The notes under the pieces were generated by a model, which searched no databases, was not told the DNA's origin, and saw only the letters and a program-made list of their open reading frames with translations. A program made the translations under genes and the position numbers. A stretch of DNA of 64,000 bases from Cyanodermella asteris (taxonomy: Eukaryota; Ascomycota; Lecanoromycetes; Ostropales; Stictidaceae), in NCBI GenBank assembly GCA_900618795.1, contig UYJD01000010.1:453073-517072 (forward strand), in the 5' to 3' direction. Shown here in pieces: positions 30,870 through 44,900 of the stretch; positions within the stretch are counted from its first letter, which is position 1; each line of letters opens with the position of its first letter.

Positions 30870-33800
30870 GATGGCAGGTCGTGTCGTGGACGTACCCACG
30901 AAGCGATTCTGTGTGGAGTGGTGGTTATATGGTATGTATTCACGCTCTTGGCGGATTTGTGTTTGAGTCAAGCAGCGGGCGGCTTAACGGTCACAGGGCT
31001 GAAGGGCGGGCGGGACGTCGAACGGAGCGGAGCCGAGTCGTGGACGACTAGCAACAAAGCTGTCTACAACGATCTACTCGCGCTGTGGTCAAGGGAGGGG
31101 CGAGCAGCAGTTGACTGGGCTGGCTCGGAGTCGGACGCTGTGAGGTGTGAGTTGGAGTTCGAAAGAGAGACGTGAGCAGACGCAGGGACGGCTGGAGACT
31201 TAAGAAGGGCTTGGAAGGTGTGGTATGGAGCCAGTGCGGCAATAAGATGGAGGTGCGGGAAAGGCAAAAAAAAAAGCCGAGCTGCGCGCCGTACGCTACA
31301 GGGCTCGCGCTGAAGTTGCGGAGCTGCTGTTGCGGCGGTCCAAAGTGGTTTGAGCCTTTGCGGCCATGCGACGACGCCGTCGAGAAACGGCAGACGCTAA
31401 CGTTCCTTGGGAACGGGCCACTTTTCTTTGCTTCTTACTGGTGGATCATCTGTGGTTTGATGCCAGGCCGCCACCAGGTCTTTGCACCGGCGTCGCAGCT
31501 GGCACGGCCAGGAAATGATCGACCAACAGGAAGTCGTGGTCAGGACTTTCTCTTCGCTGCTGGCCGACTTTGAAACTGCCTGCGATCAGAATGGACAGTA
31601 CTCCTGTATCTCAGCCGAGGGCGCGGTATGACGTGCAAGATAAGAGCTTGACAGATAGGTAAGTTTTGAAACGTCTAGGGGCTTTCTCAGGCTACTTGGG
31701 AGACCACTTCGTGATTGATGGCTCCAAGAAGCAAATTCCAGGACCACTGTTATTTCCATTCAAGGTTGTTGCTTGCGAAAAGGCCGGACAGACAAATCGT
31801 GCCTCCAATCGCAAAGCCGCGAGAGGACAAGTAAGGTAGGTACTCTAAGCTACATTGAGTATGGCAACCACTTCAAACCCCCAAAGCTGACGGGGTCACC
31901 ACTTTTTTCGCGCGGGTGCAGAGGGAGAAGGCGCCAAGCGAACGCACGTAGGTGGCTGACAGCGCAGCTTGGCCGCGCCTTCCCTCTTTCGCACCAGCTG
32001 TCCCGCACGAGGATTTGTTCTCCGGCACAACCCCAGCGGGCGCTCGCGGTCGCTCCTTCCTCGAGCTGCATCTCAGCATCAGCGCTGCGCCCAGAACGTG
32101 TTAGAGCAAGAAATCGCCGAGCAAATTGCTGGTCACGGGACCAAGCACTGTTTTCTCCCAGCCTCGTCCAATCCACCTTCATTCTACTGTAGCCAGTATT
32201 GTGCCTTGCTTCCGGGACCCTTGCTGTATCATTCGACATGTGCTGCCCTTACTTGCGGCCACGTTCGAGCATCGATCCCTTGATAATGTTGCAAGATTGC
32301 TGACGAGCCATGATATCTCCATTTCTGGTTAACACAAGGTCCGAGTATCGGGGTTCACAACTCATCGGAGCCGCTCTCCATCGTTTTATGTTAATGCGTG
32401 CATGAGATATCATCACGATCCCCGCGCTATTGATAAGCTCCCGGAGACCCTGTCAATCTGGAAATTGACGCCATCATGGCTTCAGCGTGGCTGCAAACTC
32501 TGTTCTGATGCCCGTACCCAGACTTTGACGAGTCTTCGGTCTGGATCATCCGCTGGCATTCTTCTGATACTGCAACCACGAACGCACGACAACGGTGATC
32601 GCGTAGTACGAATGGATAAAGTTAGTGAAGCTTATGTACAGGCGACATGATGCAGTCGAGCAACATTCACAATAGGGCCACTCTCCAGGCCTAAACTCCG
32701 GGCATCCTTTGACCCCATGTGCCTCAATCCGATCCTGACTGGCTATCCACCGACTCCGCATTCCTACAGGGTTATCCGCGCCTCGACATTTATCCGGGTC
32801 GCAAATAATGCTTCAGTCCTGTACGTACTTCTGTGTTCTGGGCTGTCATGCAATTCTTGCCTCTTGTGGATAGCACATTACGTCGTTCACATTAGTTCCA
32901 TGCTTTCAGGATTCAAGATCGTGAACTAGAAAGTGCGCCATTTCCCGACAAGAACCAAAGGGTTGACCTGCAGGCGCGAGTTCACATCTCTGGGAATCAA
33001 GGTTTCTGTATCAAACACGTATTCCCATTCTTTCGGAAGACCGTTGGTCCGACAAGGACTTTGAGGTTGCTGGACTACATCTCGCAATAGTTTACAGTCC
33101 GTTGGTGGCCGCTTTGCCTCGGCGTGCGGCGCGTTGGCCCCAAGTCCCAAGTGTAGCTCTCAGCTATTATTGCATGCAACACCGCAATATGTCGTTCAGT
33201 TGTTGACGGCTCGAGTGAGCGGGTGCATGTCAAGCTCATCTCGAATGCGAGTGTGATCTCGCGTCCTTGCCAATGTTCTGCGTCGTTTCTACGACCGAAA
33301 ACACGGCTGAAGGTAAGAGAGTCCCAATCTTTGACCTCATCTAAGCTGCAAGCATCGCGATCGCTTCTCAGGCACTATCTCTTGAGCCTCAGCAACTTTT
33401 CGAAGAAATCGAAGCGCTGCTCATGGCAGCAGTTGATCGACAAATCGCGGAAAGGCTCGTAGCGGTTTTCACGCGTCTTCACGCGACGCCCCCCAGCGCG
33501 GTATATCAGAAGCAATATCTCAAGTAGAATCTGCTCTCCTCATTTTGCACCTCTCACTGGCTGTGTGGCAGCAACCGTAACCATGCTGTCAGAGCAAAAT
33601 CAGACCCAGCACGGTCTCGACGATTGCGTTGTGGATGTCGATTCCACCAATAGTTACTAGTAGTGCCAACCCGCCTCAACAACGAACCTCCGGCAATTTT
33701 GTAAGGTACAATGTTTGCATTCTGCTAATGTCTACATGTGTCTCGCCCGACATCATTGTGATCATTGTGGTATTAACATTGCCGCTTAACAGCATTGGTA

Positions 33801-35264
33801 CTCTGGGTCACGAACTCGGACCTTTGAACGTAGGAGAACTTGGCAGAGCACTTGGATCCGAAAGAGAGCCGACCTAATATACCATGTACAATCAAAGATC
33901 ATGAGAATTCATTCAGTAGCATGTCAGAGTCTTACATCACGACTTTCGCACGAGTTGCTCGACGGTCGTTGCGGCTTGTAGATTTTCTGACGGGCTTTGT
34001 TTTACTTTCATCACTTTTAATCACCCACTCAACACAGATCACGGCCACGGCCACGACGGCGACTTCTCGACCTGCGCGACGATGCTTCACAGCTAGTTCC
34101 TCACGGACGTTCGATATCAGAGATCTAGTCATATGATCAATCTCGCTGGCCGCGATACGCCATTGCCACGCGTCAAACCAGGCTGGCAATTCACGAGTCG
34201 TTCGTATGAGGATTACAAACCCAAGCCGAACGAAACACTTGTTCGTAGGTCGATGGCTCCAGAAATCCTCACCAGGAACCTCGTATCAGCGAAATTTCTG
34301 CACCATCATTCACAGGGCAAGAATTCCACCTTGCGCGCAACCTGAACTTCCAAAACAAATAACTGACCCAAACACCCCTCGAGCGTTTGCTTAAGCACTA
34401 CTCAATCAGATGGCCCTTGACGTATTTGACTTTCTACTCATTCTGATGCTCACTTAAGGTATATACGCAGGTACTTATGCAAGTACCGATCCAGCTGTTG
34501 CACAGAATATGCCCATGATTTCCTCATTTTGGATTTGACTCGAGGATATGGCTGGACGCTCAGCTGAGCATCTCGGTAGGTACGTTATCGACTCGACTGA
34601 GAGGAGAGCCAGGCCACGAGCAATGCGGGACAACGGTGTCTGTTGTATGCAGAGATGCATATGATACGAGCGTCCCTTGCTCGCGCCCCAGGCGAACCGG
34701 TGACTGGGAAATTGTCCCTGACTGCTGGTCTCGTAGATTGTGTATTCCGGTGGGCGCGTATAGATGAGAGTTCCAACCAAGGATCCTCTATAATGAGACG
34801 CCGCGATGCAATTGTCGTGATTGTTGGATCGGGAAGCTTTGGGTCGTCCAGTCTCGATTGAGGAATTTCGTTACCAGAGTCCACTTGTGGGTGTGTGAGA
34901 CTGCTCCGACAGCGTTGAGGAGATGGAAACACCATGCCCGGATTCGTTTGCGGGCGTCGCTTGGTGGCATTTGAGGCCGCAAAAATGCTCAGTGTGCACG
35001 TCCTTGGAGATCGTGATGATCATACATATCGGACAAGAGCCTGGGACATCCAGCCCCTTCGCAATCGTGGTGACCATTGTAAGTTTTCAGCCAACTTCAA
35101 CATTTGAAATGAAAAGCATATATATATGCACATGATTCTCAATTGCAGCACGTAGGCCAACGAGTTGAATATAAAACAAACAGCATTGCCAACGACTTTA
35201 GCAAAACCAATGCAAAAAAAGTGGCGATTCCATCTTTTCCAACTTTCCTGTATACCGTTCAACA
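30870..35264. other. Gene-poor stretch, about 4.4 kb
   Basis: Apart from the leader of the MFS gene and the doubtful small gene at 33273, I see no supported coding sequence. There is no recognisable transposon, and base composition is not strongly A+T-biased. Confidence 0.4.
33273..33527 (+). CDS. Possible small spliced gene
   Basis: ATG at 33273 opens a 13-codon exon ending at a good donor (gtaaga, 33313). After an acceptor at 33345, a 60-residue helical frame follows (SQALSLEPQQLFEEIEALLM, then a Val/Ala-rich helix) to a TAG at 33525-33527. The 33-nt intron would be unusually short, which is the main doubt. The text looks like protein, but nothing is recognised; it could be a remnant of a coiled-coil gene. 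Confidence 0.25.
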
Positions 35265-36002
35265 TCACTTGAATTCCCTCTCCTGCCCCCTCTCATTCCT
35301 CCAATGCTCCTTGACATCCGCCCTCTCCCCAATCGCCCCCTTCCTCGCCTCCTCCTTCCCCCTCTTCCTCTCCAACACGCCCGCGATCCACTCCTCAAAT
35401 TCCTCCTCCACCGCCGTCGTATCCCTACCCGTGACATCCACTCCGAGTCCGCCACGAATCTTCCTCCTCAAATCATTCACGCTGCTGATATCAAACGCCC
35501 AGAGCAACCCGCCCGTCATCATCATGCTGAAGCTCAGGACGTTGACGGTCGCGATGCTGAGCGCTTCGAACGCCTCCATGGGCCCGTTGACGGAAATGTC
35601 CATGCTGGTGTTGTTCTGCTTGAAGAGCGGGGGTTTCGTCAGGGCGCGTTTGGCGAGTTGGCGGCGCGTCATGCGGCTGGAGAGGAGGAGGAAGGTTGCG
35701 CCGGCGGCGAAGAGGGTGAATTGCTTGCGCGAGCGGGAGGACCAGAGGGAAGGGTCGGTTTCCGAGGATGTGGATTCTTGTTGCATGCGGGCGAGGACGG
35801 CGGGGGAGAGGGTGGGCTTTTCTCTTGATTGTGCGGACTGTGGTGATGATGGATTGGAGGGGTCGGTTGTGAGGGTTGCTGTGACTAGCGGGGCGGTGGA
35901 AGTGGAGGATATGGAGAGTTGGGATTGAGTCCCTGATGGTGTTGGTGAGGTTGAGGTTGAAGGTGAGCCCGGCGGCCATAATTTCTCGAGACCCCAAACC
36001 AT
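35265..36002 (-). CDS. AIM11: AIM11 homologue, mitochondrial membrane protein
   Basis: 245 aa from the ATG at 36002; the frame runs on upstream but without another ATG, and a short intron near the N-terminus cannot be excluded. AIM11 (altered inheritance of mitochondria 11) is a fungal two-helix mitochondrial protein of unknown biochemical role. Diagnostic text: SRKQFTLFAAGATFLLLSSR (membrane segment 1), then VNGPMEAFEALSIATVNVLS and MMMTGGLLWAFDISSVNDLR (membrane segment 2), and a charged Arg/Glu C-terminus. The N-terminal 90 residues are Ser/Thr/Pro-rich and variable. Head-to-head with MCP2, another gene for a mitochondrial protein. Confidence 0.82.
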   Translation of the reverse strand: MVWGLEKLWPPGSPSTSTSPTPSGTQSQLSISSTSTAPLVTATLTTDPSNPSSPQSAQSREKPTLSPAVLARMQQESTSSETDPSLWSSRSRKQFTLFAAGATFLLLSSRMTRRQLAKRALTKPPLFKQNNTSMDISVNGPMEAFEALSIATVNVLSFSMMMTGGLLWAFDISSVNDLRRKIRGGLGVDVTGRDTTAVEEEFEEWIAGVLERKRGKEEARKGAIGERADVKEHWRNERGQEREFK

Positions 36003-36562
36003 TTCGAGGCCTTCAATTGGTACCTTTACGGCGAAATCCAAGCTCTTTCACCTCAACCAGCCTTGTAGCGGAGTCTCAAATTCCAAATGAGCTGACAGCA
36101 CGGAGCTATACAGCTTCGATGTTGAAACCTTCAATCGTCGTCGGAGGTCGAATCCGTAATCAAAGACCAGCAAGACAAAACCAGGGACCATGCGATGCAA
36201 GTCTGCACGAACCACAGCGCTCACGATGTTCTGTTTCGAAGCCTTCAGACGTCTCAGACCGTGTACTCACACACTGCGTCGAATCTCAACATTCGTCGCA
36301 GCAGTAGTGGACTCAGTCTCTGAACAACGTTTGTCCAACGGCGCTGGAAGAACTTTGACGCCGTGGCCGAATCGTCTTCGTCATCACGGCTATTGCGAGT
36401 GTCCGAAATCCACCTACGTCTACCAGGTAGCTACATTTTTGTTGCGACGACACTCTTACACGACCTACGCCATGACTTTCGTCTCCGATCTCTCATTGCT
36501 TCTTCTCTCCTATAGATAGACGTCTCCTTTGTTCCTTTCGTCTTGTATAGAGCATCGCAAGC
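36003..36562. promoter_or_regulatory. Divergent promoter between AIM11 and MCP2
   Basis: 560 bases between the two start codons; no other gene fits. The last 70 bases before 36563 are CT-rich, as in a fungal leader. Confidence 0.4.
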
Positions 36563-38915
36563 ATGTCCAGCAGCATCACGCGCATTTGCGCGCAATGCCT
36601 CCGAACGCCTCCGAACAAGTCACTCTTCCATACTAGATCGCAACTCCGACTCCAACTTCCACTCGGACAGCAAGCCAGCACGTCCTCGACATTCCGCTCG
36701 CTGTTCTTCCGCCGGAACATCCAGACGCAACGCTACGAAGCATTCGCGCCCCCATCTCCAGACTCGCTTCCCAAGCCACGGCCGCGCAAACAAAAGAAAG
36801 CCCCGGATCCCAATCGCTGGCGCAATCGCGGCCGGCGTCTGGGCTACGTCGTCCTGGTAGGCACAACACTTTACCTGATCGACCGTCAATTCTACGCCTC
36901 CGCGCTCTCGCGCTCGACACGTACATTCTACAACGGGCTCGTCACGGCAATAGACTACAAGCTGAACTTTCGAGCACGGCCATGGACGGTGGATTCAATC
37001 GAGGAGCTACACGCACGAAACGCAGCGCGGCTGTTCGAGCTGCTGCGCGAGAATGGCGGCCTGTATCTGAAAATTGGGCAGGCTATTGCGATGCAGAGTG
37101 CAGTGCTGCCGCCGGCTTTTCAGAAGATGTTTGCGCGCATGTTTGATGACGCGCCGCAGAATAGCTGGGAGGAGGTGCGGAGTGTCATCAGAGAAGAGTT
37201 CGGCGGGCGAGAGGTCGAGGACGTCTTTGGCGAGGTTGTAGAACACAAAGCGAGGGCTTCTGCTAGCGTTGCGCAGGTACACTGGGTGCGATTGAAGGAC
37301 GGGAGGGAGGTTGCGGTCAAAGTACAAAAGAGAGAGATCGCTGCGCAGGTCGGCTGGGATCTGTGGACCTTCAAGGTCGTTACTTGGATATACTCAAAGT
37401 GGTTTGACATACCTTTCTACAGTCTCGTGCCGTATATCACGGAGAGGCTGATGTTGGAGACGGACTTTGAAAACGAGGCCGATAACGCGGAGAGAATGGC
37501 CGAACTTGTTAGAGGGGAATCGAGGCTGAGGGACAGAGTGTACATTCCCAAAGTCTATAGAGAACTCACGACCAAACGAGTCATGACTGCGGAGTGGATC
37601 GAGGTATGTGTTTGCTTGCTTTGCTGTCATTGCCCCTTGTCAAGTCACCAATCTGGCTCTTCGAGTGCAGTCCGGCATTCGTGCCGGATTTGCTGTCTCT
37701 GTTGACTTTCCTGACCTGTATGCGCTTGCATTTTTACTCGCTCATGCATGCATGTCTTGATATTCGGGCCCCCCTGCATCGCAAATACGGAAGTCTCGTT
37801 GGCGTCATCTGCAAGGCAAATGAGCTCTGCAAGAGCCCGGGATGTTTCATCCAGCCGCTTGAGACCAGACTTTCTCCTCCTCTTTCAGTCCCCGCTTCCA
37901 AGAACAACCACGCTAACTAGATCATGTCGAACAGGGCGTTCGTCTTTGGGACAAAGAAGCCATCACCCAGCCGTGGCATGGACCACGAAGCTCGGGATCG
38001 CCCGGAATCAGGGGGACGCTGCTCGAAGCACCTACCATCGCGTCCCCCGAGTCACTCGCATCAGGCCAAGTCAAACCCGACCGCAGCGACTTCAAAGGCC
38101 CAAGCGGCACGGGCGGCCTTGGACTGAGACTCAAAGATGTCATGACCACCATGGTCGATCTCTTTTCGGCACAGATGTTCCTCTGGGGCTGGGTGCATTG
38201 TGATCCGCATCCCGGCAACCTGTTCGTGAGGAGACTTCCGGGAGGCAAGCCAGAGCTCGTCCTGATCGATCATGGGCTCTACATCCACATGGAGCCGCGC
38301 TTCCGCCACCAGTATGCACGCTTTTGGAAAGCCTTGCTGACGTTCGACAACGCCACCTTGAAAGAAGTGGTCGAGTCGTGGGGTATCAAGAATGCGGACA
38401 TTTTCGCTTCTGCAACCCTGATGCGGCCATACATGGGCGGGAGTAATCAGACATCAGACGAGATTCGTAAGATGGGTGAAAACACCAGCAAGCGCCAACA
38501 ACAGGAACGAGCGTATGAGGCCCAGCAGAAAATGCGCAAGGGCATCAAAGAGATATTGGGTGACGAGAACAAGTGGCCGCAAGAGCTGATTTTCATCGGT
38601 CGCAACTTGCGCATCGTGCAGGGCAACAACCAGTTCCTGGGCAGTCCGGTCAATCGCATCAAAATTACGGGGACATGGGCCAGCAGAGCGCTGGTCGAGA
38701 GCCCCGATCTGGGCTGGGGCGAGAAGCTCGCTAATCTGGGAAGGCACCTGATCTTCCGCACCGTCATGCTGACCACCGACTTTGTCTTCTATGTCAGCAA
38801 GGTGAGGCAATGGCTTGGGAGGGGCAGCGGAATGGAGGACGATATCGAGGAGTCGATGAAGGTCATGGCAAAAGACTTCGGGGTGGAGTTGAACCACGGC
38901 GTCTTCGAGGGATGA
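36563..38915 (+). CDS. MCP2: UbiB/ABC1-family mitochondrial kinase-like protein (Mcp2/Cqd2, ADCK1-like)
   Basis: 673 aa from exons 36563-37603 and 37935-38915. The 331-nt intron has a gtatgt donor and cag acceptor; it is long for this genome. The yeast homologue sits in the mitochondrial inner membrane and affects lipid and coenzyme Q distribution. The N-terminus is an Arg/Ser-rich presequence (FRSLFFRRNIQTQRY) with a membrane segment (LGYVVLVGTTLYLID). UbiB hallmarks: KIGQ (about 170) in YLKIGQAIAMQSAVLPP, the Ala-rich loop ASASVAQVHW, AVKVQ, the ETDFENEADN block, the catalytic-loop variant HCDPHPGN (about 435) and DHG in place of DFG (about 458). All key residues are present. It is the Mcp2/ADCK1 type rather than Coq8, since the KIGQ motif replaces KxGQ of Coq8 and the flanks match; moderately sure. 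Confidence 0.93.
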
Positions 38916-41900
38916 TGACCTGCTCTAAACTGAGGATAAGACCGAGACTTCTGGCGGAATCCGACGATGTCGATGGCGGATCCCAGCAGGAGAGACCATA
39001 GGAGGTTGGTTGTCGTTTCTCTCTCCTCAATGAAACCTTCGTCGTCTAGACATGCAATTTTCTGCGAAGAATTCCCCATGCGGCTATTGTATCCATTCCT
39101 CAACGTCCTTCTCTTCATGTTTTCATCCACCGCGGTTTCGTCAGCTACCTGCATCCAGGCTCGAGGAAGGTTCCGCTCATGCTTCATGCTGCCGGTATGC
39201 GGATGAGACAAGTGGAAAGGCGCAGAACGCAGGTAAGATGACGACCACGATCTAGAAACAAGCCCGGGAAAAGTGAGCGTCTTGTAAGCACAGTCCAGGA
39301 GTTGCTACTTGGCTGCAGGTCAACTTGCGTCTGACTGAGACATGCGCCGCTGGATCAGCATCCGTCAAGCGGCTGAGCAAGGCTTTTACTGAGACATCAA
39401 CAGAGAGGCGCGAGTCCAACGGGGCACGAAGCGAACAGCGAGCAGCCTTGTCAGCCATACCCGCTGTTCCTGCCGTCTGTAGCAGCTATAAAGGCTCATT
39501 TTGCGATGGTGCTACCACTACACACCGATTCGCTTTGGCATCGTTGAACCGAATTAGCATACTAACGCGAGGGTATCTGTTTACTCGCACCGAAGTTCAC
39601 GCTATTGCCACCGGGAAATCGAGCCGGTTACCACCGGACGACCACAGAGACGTGTACGAAGGTCGAACGGAACGACGAACATCCTTGATCCGAAGACAGT
39701 CATTACAGAGATCTTCGCTGGGTCAAAGATCGACTTGGCCTTTCAAAGAACAGTTGTATCTGACCATGGTCAGTAAAGTATATCGACCGCTGGCAGTCGA
39801 GCAGAGTGACCACTAAATTCAGCATATGCTAAGGGTCGGACTCGTCTTGCCAAGTCCTGTTTGTCCTTTTGACGGTGGCCGGTAAAACCTGACATGGTGA
39901 TCGCGTTTAGGAAAAGTGTGAGCTGACCTGCATTGCGGAGGTGTGTAACGATACCACTTGGCGCAGGGGGGGTAGTGCTAGGCCAATCACGCAGGGGTGC
40001 TCTGTACAATACGGTGGTATTGAGCAGGATGGATCCACAGAAGGATGCCCTGATGGGGCCTGGGGGACCAGCGGATAACGATAAGAGCGAGCACGAGGGA
40101 TCGGCTGGTAGTCTATCGGGTGCCTCCACACTCCGCGGGTTTGGAATCCAGTAGTGTCTGTCCTGACGAGAGCACGGCAAACGTGGCCCGGTGCTGGCCG
40201 TGTCCAAGGAAACAGCAGTCACCCGCAGTAACGAGCGCAAGCTAGGTTCGAAGAGGAGCGGTTAAAGCCATAGACTCAGTCGATTAAGGCGCTTACGACG
40301 ATGGCTGGTGACCATATCCAAGCTCTTACAGGTCCGAGATTGGACAATGTCCAAACACGGGTTTAGATTTCGGCCCATCGCCTGTTTTCGGAAAGTGGAG
40401 GTGTGCGATGAGAGGCTCGTCTGCTATGACTTCCAATGCGATCAGCTTGATGTCAACGTTGAGTGAACGTTGATGGGCTAGTCGGGAGAGATTGCTGCCA
40501 TGTTGCGGTTGGCTAGTGTTTGAGAGTCGGATGACCTCGTGCGGCCGAGCTAGCAAAAGGATCCTCGCGTGCGAGGGAGATCTCAACAGAAGCCGCAGCC
40601 TGAAAACAATGACAACCAACAAGCATGGCAGGAAGCGCTAAGCTCACTTGTAGCCGTAGTAAGGCTGCTCGTCCCCTTTGGTCGAATGTAGCTGGAATGC
40701 GAAGGAGCAGAACCAGGGTTCAGCGTGGACTGACGAGTGGTCAATGAGCGCATCAGACACCGGACGTGAGCGGAGATGTAGCAAAGTCAGGCATAATAAC
40801 CACAGACGTCAAAGAGGAAGCTGCGGAAGGGGAGAGCTTTTTTTGGGGGGGGAAAGGTGTGGCTTATCTGGTTACAGGGACGCCTAGATGGGGCTGCTGT
40901 ACCGATTCTCAGCTGGCTACTGGCCGTACTGTGGAAAACGCAATGAAGCAAACGTGGTACGGAGTCAACCGCCTCTGGCTCGTGGCTGCTATCGTAGAAA
41001 AGAAGCAGCAGCGTCCGATACAGGGCAGACAAGTACGCAAAGCATACGTTTATTTGGCTCCAGAACTGAGGAGCGAAGAATGATGTATGCCCGCTTCAAT
41101 CAGCATACGAGCGGGATGAACTCAGGTACGAACAAGCCGGTTGTCAAATTGCTGCAAACGCGAAGTGACTGACAAGAATGATGGTCAGTTTCGTTATAAG
41201 CCTTTTCGACTCTGTGCCTGCAGATTTTGAAGCACAGTGGGGAGAATTCAAGTGCATCCGCCGTGCATGAGCTTGATAGTGGTTCGCGGCTGTGAGTGGC
41301 TCAAAAGCCTCCGATCTGTTCGTGACGAAGCAGTAAGCTGCCCTGCAGAACGGAAAGATCGAAGCGGCGTGCCGCTGACTTGGCAACAAGTTTGCAAATG
41401 TGAGAATACTAGAAAGCATAATCATCCCAGCTATTTTGTGTTGCATAGATGATGTTCTGGTGAGATCAGACCAGTGATCATCGGATCTCGAGCTCCAAGG
41501 GCATCATCAGTAATTATGGCTGGAACTGGATAAGTAACATGGGCGAATATCACAGTCATATTTTGACTGGTCCGAGTATGACGAGCAGATTAGGTCCAGA
41601 CTCTCAGTGTTCAGATTGGGGTAGCTGTGGTATCTGGGCCGATGGATACGGCAAAGCCAAGCCGAGGTGGGTCTAGCGTACAGAGGCGGGTACGGCATGG
41701 CCCATAACGAATAACAAGTGGTGAATAGTGTCTCGGGATTGCTTGGTTTGCCGAAGGAGCCGAAGGGTCAGCGACGGGCAAGGCGGCCACGCTGGTGAAG
41801 ACGGCGGCAGACGGGAAGATGGGAAGGGCAGAGCGATCTGACAGCGGGCTGGAGCGGCGATCGGGGCTGGTGTAACCTGGGGGCATCCCAAAAGGGCGAA

Positions 41901-44900
41901 ATAGGCGGGGAGGAGGTGCTCGATTGGAAGCTCTCTGAATGTGCAGCGTCTCGATGGAGGGTGGTAGCTGGCGTGGAGCAGCTTGAAGCGGCAGGTCGAG
42001 GACAGCCTCAAAGTGGTGAGGCGTCGGGCCAGTCACAGCCCTGCAGCGCACTACAAGCCGTGTGCCTCGACGGACAGGCCATCCGGGACGCTAGCTGCTG
42101 CGCGGCTGTATCAGTTAGTGTCCGTGACGCGAGATGAGGCGCCTAGCGTGGCGCGAGAGTGGGTGAAACTGGCCTTGATGTGGTGGTGAGCGAGGTGAGG
42201 TGTGTTCAGGTGAAGTGAGGTTCAGAGAGATGACGGGCAGTAGTGGTCAGGTCAAGCTGCACGACGCGGCATAAGCGAAATGCGGCGCTCAATGTGAGAA
42301 ATTGCCCAAAACCGCCGGCGATAATTGGAGGTGGCGGCCTCGTCGTGCCCGGCGCCGGATCAACCGATGCGCCGGAATGAGAAGCACCTCCAAAGCGAAA
42401 TCCTGATCCTCCACCCTGCCCTTCCCGCACCACACCACCAGGAACGGACGACTGGAATGGCAGAGTGCGAATACTGTATCCTACCGCATCCACTGCTCCC
42501 ATCCTGTACTGTAACGACACCATCTGCTCCTCTTTGTCCCATTCCAAATGAGCCACAGTGGCCCGTCGCCAAGCCCGGTCGACCACTGTCTCAAAGTGGC
42601 CAGGGATCTTCACCCTGGAACCAAGATGCTTGACGCTGACTCGTCCCAGACTTGCTCACGACAGACCTGCACGCGGCTGTGAGCTCGACTGCTCGAGCGA
42701 TGCCATCTACACCTCGCCACTACCGCAGCACTTCAATTGCGACATTCTCCACTTCCAGCTCGTTCATATCTCTCCCCACATGATTCAAGCTTTGCCTCCA
42801 CCCCTACAGCTTCCTGAAAGAGCCTCTGCACTTCCCATCTTGTGCAACGACGTCTCGGTGCCGAGAACGACCATACTCCAGCGCCCAACGCCAGATACCG
42901 CCGTGGCAAGGGTACATCCCTGTGTCCGCGCATGCTCGCCTCCTACGCCATTCTGTTTGTCATTCGAGGGCACAAACCGGTCCGTGCTTGCTACGCTCAC
43001 CCCTAATGGTACCTCTCTCTGCCGATGAGCCTCGAAAGTCACCATCTTTCGGGCCTGTGCCAAAATGACCACTTGCCCAACGATGCCTTGACCGGCTGCT
43101 GACAATTTGTCGCGCGCCGTCGATGCCGTCGATGCCGTCGATGCCGTCGATGCCGTTTCAACCCGTTCCTACTGCTCACCAGCCGTTGCAGTGGGAGGCA
43201 GGAAACCTCCTCAGTTCTGCTACTTTTGCTGCTCAGCCAGTACCGGCTGCAGCTCGCTCGTTCGCTCCCTGCAGTCGACATTACCCTGCAGGCTTACGAA
43301 CCTAGTTTGCTTCGGATCCCCCGGCCTGGGACTTTGCATGCAGATTCAGCATCACGAAAACGTGGGAGAGTGTCGATCAGATGCAGCTACCGAACACCTG
43401 GCCGGCTTACGCCTGTCTTCCCTGCAAGCTCAAGCCATAATCTCAGAGAGCTATACTCCATCTGCCTTGCTTGCAGCTCAAATCTTACGTTCGCACCAGG
43501 AAACCTTGGTCATGACCTTGTTACTGGTACTTTTGAATGATCAGTGCTCCTCTAGCGAGTTTCAGCATTTCCTGCATGCATCTCTCCCCCATTTTACTTC
43601 CAACTTTAGCATTAGTCCGCCCCACCTTCCTTCCGGCGTCTCTCTGGCCCTTTTGTCACGGCAGCCCGCTCTTCGCGACTGAATCGAGCCCACTGGCTGC
43701 GCTAGACTCCCACATCGGATGAGACTTAGGCACTCTTGTGGGCCGTGTTTCGACCCACATCTTCGGCCCGGTCTGCAGTCTGAGGTCACGTTTGAATTCA
43801 TGCTCCATACCCCATCAAGTGCACTTTTCGCGGTGCTGCGCGACCTGGAGCCGTCCATGTTTCAGGCATCTCCCCAGCGTATGGATCAGGCGGGTCACAA
43901 GTCTGCAGCTGCTGCCCGGCTTGTACCCAGTACTCGGTCGATTCCTAGAACGTCGCCTGTGCAGCTACTTTGCGGTGTGTTTGTTGCGCCATCTTCGACG
44001 ATACTAGGCCGTACCTTCTGTCGAATCAGGAATCGAACCAGACAAAGCCTGTCAGAGGCATGGCTGATAGCAGCGCTGTCAGCCACTGCAGACAAGACCA
44101 ATGGCATGGCGAGACTGACCGGTACCCAGTGATCTGTTGACCCACCTTGGAGGACCAGAGTCCTACGGGACAAGCAGGCTTGCGTGCAGACGGCGATTGC
44201 TGGGCCGTGCAGGCCTGCTCTGACCAGCATGCGCGATCAGTGGCCGATGCGAGATCTCACTTGACTGGTATCTTTGGCTGGCGAACCGGATTCGACCCTG
44301 ACAAGCAGCAATGTCAAGGGCACGAGCGCGCTGGTGTGCCAGGCTAACGCTATCCCGCTGCAGTAAAGAGTTGCTGCAGTTCATTGTACGTGCTATGAAC
44401 CTGTCGAGTCGACTCCTCACAAGTGGTCCACTGCTGGCAGTCCATTGCCGTTGCCAGTTCCCAACCATACCCACCGCACGAGACTCCCAGACACTGGGCT
44501 CCCTAACACCCATCCCAGCTGCTGACCAGCCCCTCGTCTGCATGGCTCTCGTTCACTCCACCCACAAAACCGGCCCGTCTTTGCCGGTAAAAGTCATGTA
44601 CTGTACGAGCAAACGTCTCATGTTTGGTGCTTTTGACAGGCAAGATCTCTGTTGATGCCACAACCTGATCTCAGGTGCTCGGCGTAGAGGATTGCATGCC
44701 TCGACGCAGCCCTAAACGGTACGCTCACCTTGGAAGCCGATCGCCTCGCGGCTGATGGGCGCCTGGCTCCGGGGTAACGCCTGTCATGCTTTTCTCCTCC
44801 TTCATCGCTCGAGCTATATCCATTCCATGGTTCCCTCGAGCCAGCCGCTTCCGCTTCTTCATACCCGTCACTTACCTTTTCAATACCTCAGATTCCCTGT

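Noticed and set aside
35143-35928. 261-codon plus-strand frame over AIM11
   Set aside because: Antisense shadow of AIM11, whose two membrane segments are clear on the other strand.
37604-37934. Coding sequence between the two MCP2 exons
   Set aside because: The frame stops soon after a consensus gtatgt donor, and the exons rejoin in phase across a cag acceptor; treated as a long intron.
39325-39816. 163-codon frame in the gene-free region upstream of medA
   Set aside because: No motif, no intron logic, Arg/Ser-rich composition; indistinguishable from chance.
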